From assembly GCA_026645375.1 (NCBI GenBank), contig JAPFFX010000221.1:1-5586 (forward strand): a stretch of DNA of 5,586 nt, read 5' to 3'. This DNA comes from Citricoccus sp. WCRC_4 (GTDB lineage: Bacteria; Actinomycetota; Actinomycetes; Actinomycetales; Micrococcaceae). Numbering within the stretch: the stretch's first letter is position 1; every line of letters starts with the position of its first letter. The notes beneath the pieces were generated by a model. It was not told the origin of the DNA and searched no databases. It saw only the letters and a list, made by a program, of their open reading frames with translations. This document shows, piece by piece, positions 1 through 4,918 of this stretch. The position numbers were made by a program, and so were the translations under genes.

Positions 1-111
1 CGGCCCGGTGACGACCTGGACAACGTCGACCGCCACGCCCTCGAGGTGATGACCGAGGCGATCACCCATGCCGCCACCACCCTCTCCCAGGACGCCGGCG
101 CGCTGGACTGA
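1..111 (+). CDS. C-terminal fragment of probable M28-family aminopeptidase (5' end outside window)
   Basis: Frame 1 is open from the first base to a TGA at 109-111 and encodes 36 residues, starting RPGDDLDNVDRHALEVM and ending SQDAGALD. The pattern GDDLDNVD, then AL, then M, then an Ala/His-rich helix resembles the C-terminal end of secreted M28 zinc aminopeptidases. In that family an H-x-x-x-D-D/T-x-x-N-V/I segment, which supplies a late metal ligand or substrate contact, precedes a final helix. The expected His would lie just before the window. No catalytic core is visible, so the family call rests on this short tail and on recall of family patterns. The gene converges on folD and has no evident functional link to the dmg cluster. 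It could instead be another hydrolase with a similar C-terminal helix. Confidence 0.5.
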   Translation, partial: RPGDDLDNVDRHALEVMTEAITHAATTLSQDAGALD

Positions 112-209
112 GGGCCACCGGAGCCACCGGGAGTGCGGGTGGTCAGCCGTGACCGCGCCGGAACCTGACACCGGCTACCGCGAGGAGACAGATCACCCGT
201 TGCTCGTCA

Positions 210-245
210 GTCCGCTGTGGGAAACGCGCGTGGCAGCGTGCGGAC
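210..245. terminator. Weak inverted repeat between convergent genes (possible folD 3' end)
   Basis: The 138-bp gap between the upstream gene (stop at 111) and folD (stop at 250-252) contains no plausible gene. It does hold the inverted repeat GTCCGC (210-215) / GCGGAC (240-245), with an alternative inner pairing CGCTG/CAGCG. Read on the minus strand this is the first dyad after the folD stop. There is no U-tract, the stem is short and the loop is long, so a role in terminating folD is only a possibility. A smaller CCACC/GGTGG dyad at 124-142 is the nearest candidate for the plus-strand gene. Confidence 0.2.
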
Positions 246-249
246 CCGT

Positions 250-1158
250 TCAGGGCCTTGCCGCTGCCGCTGGAACTCTGGCGGCGGCAAGGCGTTCGGC
301 GGTCTCGACGACGTTGGCGACCAGCATCACCCGGGTCATCGGACCCACCCCGCCGGGGTTGGGCGAGACCCACGAGGCCACGTCAGCCACGGCGGGTTCC
401 ACGTCGCCCACCGTACGGGCTCGCCCGTCCTCGTCGGCTGTCAGCGAGACACCGACGTCCAGCACGATCGCGCCCGGCTTGACGTCTTCCTTCCGCACCA
501 TGTGTGCGGAACCGGCCGCGGCGATGACGACGTCGGCGCGGGCGACCTCCCCGCGAAGATCTTCCGTCCCGGTGTGCGCCAGCGTCACGGTGGCGTTGAC
601 GTCCTTGCGGGTCAGCACCAGCCCGGCGGGCCGTCCGATGGTCACCCCCCGGCCGATGACCAGGACTCGTCGGCCGGCCAGGTCGATCCCGTGGTGACGC
701 AGCAGCTCCACGCAGCCGGCCGGGGTACAGGGCAGCGGGGACTCCAGGCGCCCGGAGACCGAGGCCACGAGCCGGCCCAGGTTCACCGGATGCAGTCCGT
801 CCGCGTCCTTGGCCGGATCGATGCGTTCCAGCACCCGCTGCGTGTCGATGTGCGGGGGCAGCGGCAGCTGGACGATGTAGCCGGTGCAGTCCGTGTCCTG
901 GTTGAGTTCGTCCAGCACCGCGAGCAGCTCTTCCTCCGTGACCGCCTCCGGGAGGTCCCGGCGGATGGACGCCACGCCGACCTCGGCGCAGTCCCGGTGC
1001 TTGCCGGCCACGTAGGACCGGGATCCCGGGTCCTCACCGACCAGCACCGTTCCTAGGCCGGGGACGATACCGTGCTCGGCCAGCCGGGCCACCCGTGCGG
1101 CCAGGTCCTTCTTCATCGCTGCGGCCGTTGCGCGGCCGTCCAGTACTCGGGCAGTCAT
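250..1158 (-). CDS. folD: Bifunctional methylenetetrahydrofolate dehydrogenase / methenyltetrahydrofolate cyclohydrolase
   Basis: This cytosolic enzyme interconverts 5,10-methylene-THF, 5,10-methenyl-THF and 10-formyl-THF, with NADP(H) as the usual cofactor. The 302-residue length is about normal or slightly long for the family; the Ala-rich tail after residue 287 accounts for the excess. Family motifs are intact: the catalytic Y-x-x-x-K (Tyr49, Lys53), VQLPLPPHID around 96-105, DADGLHPVNLGRL at 118-130, PCTPAG at 143-148, the Rossmann cofactor loop GRGVTIGRP at 169-177, and PGGVGPMT at 268-275. The start at 1158 is chosen because GAAAGG lies 8 nt upstream and the protein then begins MTARVLDG, as in relatives. 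An in-frame start at 1218 would add 20 Arg/Pro-rich residues encoded across a hairpin. The gene follows dmg by 75 bp on the same strand. Its product consumes the methylene-THF made by dimethylglycine oxidase and feeds PurU. It may be an additional copy alongside a housekeeping folD elsewhere. Confidence 0.95.
   Translation of the reverse strand: MTARVLDGRATAAAMKKDLAARVARLAEHGIVPGLGTVLVGEDPGSRSYVAGKHRDCAEVGVASIRRDLPEAVTEEELLAVLDELNQDTDCTGYIVQLPLPPHIDTQRVLERIDPAKDADGLHPVNLGRLVASVSGRLESPLPCTPAGCVELLRHHGIDLAGRRVLVIGRGVTIGRPAGLVLTRKDVNATVTLAHTGTEDLRGEVARADVVIAAAGSAHMVRKEDVKPGAIVLDVGVSLTADEDGRARTVGDVEPAVADVASWVSPNPGGVGPMTRVMLVANVVETAERLAAARVPAAAARP
256..292. repeat. Imperfect inverted repeat in the last codons of folD
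   Basis: CCTTGCCGCTGC (256-267) pairs with GCGGCGGCAAGG (281-292) across a 13-nt loop. In plus-strand RNA this is 12 pairs with one G-U wobble; in the folD (minus) transcript the wobble becomes one C-A mismatch. It encodes the Ala-rich FolD C-terminus, so alanine codon repetition could produce it by chance. It might equally block convergent transcription coming from the left-hand gene. Confidence 0.35.
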
Positions 1159-1166
1159 GTCGTGGG

Positions 1167-1172
1167 CCTTTC
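1167..1172 (-). promoter_or_regulatory. folD ribosome binding site
   Basis: The minus strand reads GAAAGG followed by 8 nt and then ATG at 1158. No comparable site precedes the longer in-frame start at 1218, so this site fixes the folD start. Confidence 0.7.
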
Positions 1173-1188
1173 GAGGTCGTCTGCAGGG

Positions 1189-1218
1189 GTGGGCGGGCCC
1201 GGCAGCGGGCCCGCCCAC
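1189..1218 (-). terminator. Perfect 13-bp GC hairpin between dmg and folD
   Basis: GTGGGCGGGCCCG (1189-1201) is perfectly complementary to CGGGCCCGCCCAC (1206-1218) around the 4-nt loop GCAG. The structure starts 15 nt after the dmg stop codon and ends 16 nt before the folD Shine-Dalgarno. There is no T-tract after it on the minus strand, so it is not a canonical E. coli-type intrinsic terminator. Actinobacterial terminators often lack one. Because no promoter is evident between it and folD, it may be a partial terminator that lowers folD relative to dmg, or an RNA-stability or processing element. The inverted repeat itself is certain; its function is inferred. Confidence 0.5.
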
Positions 1219-1233
1219 GTACCGGCGCGTTGA

Positions 1234-3738
1234 TCAGGACCGCAGCTTCTCCATGGCCGGGTCCACGAGGGGTTCCTCGCTGATGGTGGCCGTGACCTCG
1301 CGGTCGAAGGTGCGGACGGTGACCTGGTCCCCGACCTCCAGGTCCTCGGGCACCCAGGCCAGGGCTATGGGCTTGTGCACGGTGTACCCGTAGTCGGCGC
1401 TGGTGACGAAGCCGGCCGGGGTGCCGTCCACCAGGACCGGTTCGTGCCGACCGGTGAGCACCGTGGTCCCGTCGTCCACGGTGAGGCAGCGCAAGGTCCG
1501 GCCCTGCCCGGAGCCGGCCAGCCCGGCCCGCTCGGCCAGGGCCCGGGCGCCCACGTAGCCGACCTTGTCCTTCTTGACGGCGAAGCCCAGGCCGGCCTGG
1601 TCCGGGTAGTGCCCGGTGTGCATGTCCGTCCCCCAGGACCGGTACCCCTTCTCCAGGCGCAGGCTGTTGAAGGCGCCGCGCCCTGCGGCGATGATCCCGT
1701 GGGCCGCACCGGCCTCCCACAACGCATCCCACAGCCGTGCGCCGTCTTCGGCGGCGGCGTAGATCTCCCATCCCAGTTCCCCCACGTAGGAGAGCCGGAG
1801 CAGGCGAACCGGGATCCCGGCGATCTGGGCCTCGACGCCCTGGAAGTACCGCAGGCCCTCGTTGGTGAGGTCCTGATCGGTCAGTGGCTGGAGTACCGTG
1901 CGGGCGTTGGGGCCCCACAGGCCGATGCAGCAGGTCGCGTCGGTGATGTCCTCGACCGACACCGGGCACTCCGGATGGGCCTCGGTGAACTTCCGGGCCT
2001 CCACGGCCAGGTAGTTCGCGTCGATCCCGCCGTTGATGCCTGCCATGAACCGCTCGGGCCCGAGCCGGGCCACGGTGATGTCGCTGCGGATGCCACCGGC
2101 CTCGTCCAGCAGCAGCGTGTAGGCCACCGCGCCGACCTTGCGGCGCATGTTGCCGGTGGCCAAGCGGTCCAGGAACGATTCGGCGCCCTCACCGGAGATG
2201 TCCACCCGGCGCAGGGCGGTCATGTCGTACATCGCCACGTTGGTCCGGGTCGCATGGGCCTCCGCCGCGCTGATGGGCGAGTAGTACTGGCCGGACCACG
2301 CGTCCCGCTGCGGCGGAACCCACTCCTGCGGCAGGTTCTCGAGCAGGGACGCATTCGCCTCGTACCACTGCGGGCGTTCCCAGCCGGCCGCCTCGAGGAA
2401 GAACGCCCCCAACTCCTGCTGCCGCTCGTGGAACGGGGAGAGCCGGAGGTTCCGCGGGGAGACCTTGGGCTGCAGCGGGTGCTTGATGTGATAGACCTCG
2501 ACGAAGCTCTGGGCGGAGGTCTCCTGGATGTAGTCCCGCTCGAGCTGGACCCTCTCGAAGCGGTGCAGGTCCATCTCCCGCAGGTCGGCGTCGCTGTGCC
2601 CGTCCACGAGCACCTGGGCCAGGGCGCGGGCCACACCGGCCGAATGGGTGACCCAGACCGCCTCGGCCACGTACAGGCCGGCCACGTTCGAGGCCTCCCC
2701 TACCAGCGCCCCGCCGTCCGGGGTGAAGGAGAAGATCCCGTTGAAGGCGTCCTCCACGCTCGTCTGTCCCAGTTCGGGCAACAACCGCCGACTGTCGTCC
2801 CAAGCGGGCTCGAAGTCCTCCGGGGTGAACTCGAGCCGGGAGGGCATCCGGTCGTTCTCGACGTCGACCCCCTGCGGCATCTCCTCGTAGCGCACCGGGA
2901 TGGGGCGGTGCCCATAGGAGCCGATGCCGATCCGGGACCCGTGCTGGCGGAAGTAGAGGTTGTCCTCCTGAAGCCGCAGGATGGGCAACCGGGCGTTGTT
3001 GCCCGTGCCCACGGCCTCCTCAGTCTCACCCCGCAGGGACGGCAGGGACGTGGTTCGCACGTACTGGTGGGCCATCGGCACCAGGGGAATGGTCATCCCG
3101 GCCATCTCCCCCAGCTCGGGTCCCCAGAAACCGCCGGCGCAGATCACGATGTCCGCGGGGACGGATTCATCCCCGCACCTGACCCCGGTGACCCGTCCAG
3201 CGGACTCCTCGATCCCCGTGACCAGGGTGTTCTCCCGGAACACCGCACCCCGGGACTCGGCCCGCTGGCGCAGCAACTCGACCGCCAGCAGGGAGGACGC
3301 CAGACCGTCGGTGGGCACGTACAACCCGCCCAGCAGCAGGCTCTCGTCTACCAAGGGGTGCAGGCGCTTGGCCTCCGCGGCGTCCACGACCCAGGACTCC
3401 ACCCCCCAGCAGGCATTGAAGTTGTTGCGGCGGTGCAGTTCGGCCAGCCGCTCGGGCGTGGTGGCCACCTCCAGCCCGCCCACGGGGTTGAACGCCGCAG
3501 CCCCGTCCTTGACCAGGCCCAGCAGTTTGGTCCCGGTGTAGGCCGCGAGCTCGGAGAGCAGTTCCGAGGGGGTGGACTGGAAGACCAGCCCGGGAGCATG
3601 CGAGGTCGAGCCGCCCGTTGCGGGGATGGGACCCCGGTCCAGGACCGTGACGTCTGTCCAGCCCCTGGCGGTGAGCTCATCGGCCAGGTTGGCCCCGACA
3701 ATGCCAGCCCCGATGACCACGACGCGCGGAGATTCCAT
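1234..3738 (-). CDS. dmg: Dimethylglycine oxidase (covalent FAD, THF-dependent)
   Basis: This enzyme oxidatively demethylates N,N-dimethylglycine to sarcosine, reducing O2 to H2O2 and transferring the methyl carbon to THF as 5,10-methylene-THF. The 834-residue product aligns along its whole length, from memory, with Arthrobacter globiformis dimethylglycine oxidase (830 residues). The N-terminal FAD oxidoreductase domain (about 5-370) has the dinucleotide loop GAGIVG at 10-15, and GGSTSHAPG with His47 at the expected covalent FAD site. His224 (in AHQYV) and Tyr262 (in NLYF) match the A. globiformis active-site residues His225 and Tyr259. A linker domain follows, then a GcvT-like folate domain (about 430-715) with Asp553 in RSDITVARL, SYVGELGWEIY at 650-660 and LRLEKGYRSWGTDM at 693-706. 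A C-terminal GcvT barrel (about 735-825) ends the protein. The ATG at 3738 is preferred over 3780 because it gives the family N-terminus MESPRVVVIGAG. The gene is first in a probable dmg-folD transcript divergent from the GntR gene. Sarcosine dehydrogenase is a less likely alternative. Confidence 0.93.
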   Translation of the reverse strand: MESPRVVVIGAGIVGANLADELTARGWTDVTVLDRGPIPATGGSTSHAPGLVFQSTPSELLSELAAYTGTKLLGLVKDGAAAFNPVGGLEVATTPERLAELHRRNNFNACWGVESWVVDAAEAKRLHPLVDESLLLGGLYVPTDGLASSLLAVELLRQRAESRGAVFRENTLVTGIEESAGRVTGVRCGDESVPADIVICAGGFWGPELGEMAGMTIPLVPMAHQYVRTTSLPSLRGETEEAVGTGNNARLPILRLQEDNLYFRQHGSRIGIGSYGHRPIPVRYEEMPQGVDVENDRMPSRLEFTPEDFEPAWDDSRRLLPELGQTSVEDAFNGIFSFTPDGGALVGEASNVAGLYVAEAVWVTHSAGVARALAQVLVDGHSDADLREMDLHRFERVQLERDYIQETSAQSFVEVYHIKHPLQPKVSPRNLRLSPFHERQQELGAFFLEAAGWERPQWYEANASLLENLPQEWVPPQRDAWSGQYYSPISAAEAHATRTNVAMYDMTALRRVDISGEGAESFLDRLATGNMRRKVGAVAYTLLLDEAGGIRSDITVARLGPERFMAGINGGIDANYLAVEARKFTEAHPECPVSVEDITDATCCIGLWGPNARTVLQPLTDQDLTNEGLRYFQGVEAQIAGIPVRLLRLSYVGELGWEIYAAAEDGARLWDALWEAGAAHGIIAAGRGAFNSLRLEKGYRSWGTDMHTGHYPDQAGLGFAVKKDKVGYVGARALAERAGLAGSGQGRTLRCLTVDDGTTVLTGRHEPVLVDGTPAGFVTSADYGYTVHKPIALAWVPEDLEVGDQVTVRTFDREVTATISEEPLVDPAMEKLRS

Positions 3739-3745
3739 GGTGATG

Positions 3746-3756
3746 TCCAATCCTTC
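3746..3756 (-). promoter_or_regulatory. dmg ribosome binding region with unusual spacing
   Basis: On the minus strand GAAGGA (3756-3751) lies 12 nt from the ATG at 3738, which is longer than usual, and a second weaker GGA lies 7 nt from it. A small TCCC/GGGA hairpin (3759-3770) sits just upstream. The upstream in-frame ATG at 3780 has no comparable site and falls inside the operator/promoter region, which supports the start at 3738. Confidence 0.45.
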
Positions 3757-3777
3757 AGTCCCCGAGGGGATGCCATA

Positions 3778-3793
3778 CATAAGTCATATATGA
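3778..3793. promoter_or_regulatory. Putative operator 1 at the dmg transcription start
   Basis: CATAAGTCATATATG (3778-3792) contains the perfect 10-bp palindrome TCATATATGA (3784-3793). It differs from operator 2 (3888-3902) at only 2 of 15 positions and lies exactly 110 bp from it in the same orientation. It begins 2 bp downstream of the predicted dmg -10 box and covers the expected start near 3789. That position suits a repressor. A palindromic AT-rich core fits a dimeric GntR-family protein; binding by the neighbouring regulator is inferred. Confidence 0.6.
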
Positions 3794-3795
3794 GC

Positions 3796-3825
3796 AACGT
3801 AGTGACTCGCCTCACATGCCGTCAA
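3796..3825 (-). promoter_or_regulatory. Predicted dmg promoter
   Basis: The minus strand has the -35 box TTGACG (3825-3820), an 18-bp spacer, and the -10 box TACGTT (3801-3796), a good match to the actinobacterial TAnnnT pattern. The predicted start is near 3789, giving a leader of about 50 nt before the dmg ATG. A GTGA/TCAC dyad (3802-3815) lies within the spacer. Confidence 0.5.
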
Positions 3826-3852
3826 GGGTCAAAATCAACCAGGCTCGCCCTC

Positions 3853-3881
3853 TTGCGCGGCGGTGTGATGTGCGTTACGTT
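3853..3881 (+). promoter_or_regulatory. Predicted promoter for the GntR gene and possibly purU
   Basis: The plus strand has TTGCGC (3853-3858), a 17-bp spacer and TACGTT (3876-3881), the same -10 hexamer as the opposed dmg promoter. The predicted start is near 3888, at the first base of operator 2. The two promoters are back to back, with about 27 bp between their -35 boxes, a common layout for a regulator and its divergent target. Confidence 0.45.
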
Positions 3882-3887
3882 CAACGG

Positions 3888-3903
3888 CATCCGTCATATA
3901 TGT
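3888..3903. promoter_or_regulatory. Putative operator 2 at the GntR-gene transcription start
   Basis: CATCCGTCATATATG (3888-3902) repeats operator 1 with two mismatches and the same self-complementary core CATATATG. It occupies about +1 to +15 of the predicted plus-strand transcript, which suggests negative autoregulation. The spacing to operator 1 (110 bp, about 10.5 helical turns) could also allow looping between bound dimers. This is sequence-based inference only. Confidence 0.55.
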
Positions 3904-4179
3904 GTTGCATCTGGCTCTCATACGACCGTGCTCATCGTGACGATCTTCCGACTGATCGGCCTCACGGCGTCCATCGCCTGGGCCCCGAGACCAAGGAGAA
4001 GTCCTCTCATGAGCATCCCGCTGTCCACGACCCAGATGGCGTTACCCGTCGGAGCTCCCCCGACGTCCCCCGAGGGCCGGGGTGCTGAACCATCGCCGGT
4101 GCCGCGGGCATCGTCCCGGCGGCCGGCCTCGAGCCTCCTAGGCTCTATCCCACACGTGGAGATGGACCAAGGAGCGTCG
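3904..4179 (+). other. Long leader / possible N-terminal extension upstream of the GntR gene
   Basis: From the predicted start near 3888 to the preferred GntR ATG at 4180 is about 290 nt, unusually long for a regulator. Within it an in-frame ATG at 4009 is preceded by AAGGAG (3993-3998, 10-nt spacer). Use of that start would add 57 residues rich in Pro, Ser and Ala, beginning MSIPLSTTQM. That stretch includes a TTA leucine codon, rare in high-GC actinobacteria, and its third-position G/C bias is weaker than in the GntR body, so I favour non-coding leader. A short hairpin GAGCCT-CCT-AGGCTC (4131-4145) lies upstream of the GntR ribosome binding site. I see no recognisable riboswitch. Confidence 0.35.
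4169..4174 (+). promoter_or_regulatory. Ribosome binding site for the GntR regulator
   Basis: AAGGAG lies 5 nt before the ATG at 4180, close but strong. The in-frame ATG at 4162 has no properly spaced site, so 4180 is the preferred start. Confidence 0.65.
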
Positions 4180-4833
4180 ATGCACACCGTCGAGAAATCA
4201 CCCAAGCGAACCACCCTGGCCGAGCGTGCCTATCAGGAGATCCGCACCCGGATCATCGACAACCGACTCGCGCCCGGGTCACCCCTCGACGAGGAAGCAC
4301 TGATGACCGAGCTGTCCATCGGACGCACGCCCTTGCGCGAGGCCGTCAAGAGGCTGGAATCGGAACGACTGCTGATCATCTATTCGCATCGGGGCACCTT
4401 CGTCCCCGAGGTCACCATCCGCGACCTGCGAGAGATCTCCGACGCCCGCAGGCTGCTGGAGGGTTATGCCGCTCGACGCGCCGCGCTGTCCGCCACGGAG
4501 ACGGACCGGCGGGACCTCAGGGCCTGCCTGCAGGAACTGCAGTCCCTGGAGGCGAGGTATCCCTCCGACCTCATCCAGGTCGATGCGCGGATCCACGAGT
4601 CGATCTACCGCGCCATGGGCAACCGCTACATCGAGGAGAGCCTGATCCAGTACTTCTCGCTGTCGATGCGGATGTGGAACCACGTGCTGCCACGGCTGGG
4701 CGCCATGGAACCCCACGTGCAGGAGCACGTCGACCTGATCCAGTCCGTCCTCGACGGCGATGCGCAGGAAGCGGAGCGCCTCGCAGTGGATCACGTGAGC
4801 CACTTCGAGGACCTGGTCGTCGCAGCCCTCTGA
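4180..4833 (+). CDS. GntR-family transcriptional regulator, FCD (FadR/VanR-like) subfamily
   Basis: This is a 217-residue DNA-binding regulator of the usual length for FCD-type GntR proteins. The N-terminal winged helix-turn-helix spans about 11-77 and shows the hallmark sequence LAERAYQEIRTRIIDNRLAPGS, then LMTELSIGRTPLREAVKRLE (41-60) and a wing ending HRGTFV. An all-helical FCD ligand-binding domain follows (about 83-213). Its likely metal-site residues are Asp135, His139 (in D-A-R-I-H), His183 (in QEHV) and His205 (in DHVSHF), in family-typical order. FCD domains generally bind small carboxylates, so dimethylglycine, sarcosine or a related metabolite is a plausible inducer; this is inferred from context only. 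The gene is divergent from dmg and 85 bp upstream of purU on the same strand. Paired CATATATG sites in the divergent region are its likely operators. Confidence 0.92.
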   Translation: MHTVEKSPKRTTLAERAYQEIRTRIIDNRLAPGSPLDEEALMTELSIGRTPLREAVKRLESERLLIIYSHRGTFVPEVTIRDLREISDARRLLEGYAARRAALSATETDRRDLRACLQELQSLEARYPSDLIQVDARIHESIYRAMGNRYIEESLIQYFSLSMRMWNHVLPRLGAMEPHVQEHVDLIQSVLDGDAQEAERLAVDHVSHFEDLVVAAL

Positions 4834-4903
4834 GGCCCCCGCAGTCCGCCCCCTGTACCACCCCCCCACCAGATACCGGAAGCGCCCCGGCATCCCCACG
4901 AGT

Positions 4904-4910
4904 AAGGTGA
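4904..4910 (+). promoter_or_regulatory. purU ribosome binding site
   Basis: AAGGTGA ends 8 nt before the ATG at 4919. The 85-bp gap after the GntR stop has a C7 run at 4861-4867 but no convincing terminator and no clear promoter. Read-through from the GntR gene is therefore plausible. Confidence 0.6.
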
Positions 4911-4918
4911 CACACCCC

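Noticed and set aside
217..1056. Plus-strand 279-codon frame opposite folD
   Set aside because: It is antisense to a clearly conserved folD and its Gly/Arg/His-rich translation is typical of a shadow frame.
250..1218. Longer FolD starting at 1218
   Set aside because: The extra 20 residues are Arg/Pro-rich, are encoded partly by the intergenic hairpin, lack a ribosome binding site and do not resemble FolD N-termini. The start at 1158 has GAAAGG at 8 nt.
1234..3780. Longer dimethylglycine oxidase starting at 3780
   Set aside because: The start codon lies inside the putative operator and about 9 nt after the predicted transcription start. The 14 extra residues precede a family-typical N-terminus at 3738.
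3928..4008. Hydrophobic stretch in the leader (VLIVTIFRLIGLTASIAW) suggesting a membrane peptide
   Set aside because: It has only a GTG start without a clear ribosome binding site, weak codon bias and no recognisable relative. It is part of the open antisense-derived frame.
3904..4179. Possible glycine or THF riboswitch in the GntR leader
   Set aside because: The gene context made this worth checking, but I could not find the conserved core sequences or paired stems of either class by eye. A covariance-model search with Rfam glycine and THF models would settle it.
3918..4214. Minus-strand 98-codon frame in the divergent region
   Set aside because: It overlaps the GntR start and its ribosome binding site, resembles no family I know, and is explained by the GC-rich antisense of the leader.
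1375..4833. A 1152-codon plus-strand reading frame running antisense through dmg and into the GntR gene
   Set aside because: High-GC codon bias in dmg leaves its antisense frame free of stops. The dmg strand encodes a full-length recognisable enzyme, and only the last 217 codons of the long frame resemble a protein family. There is no sign of a real fusion.
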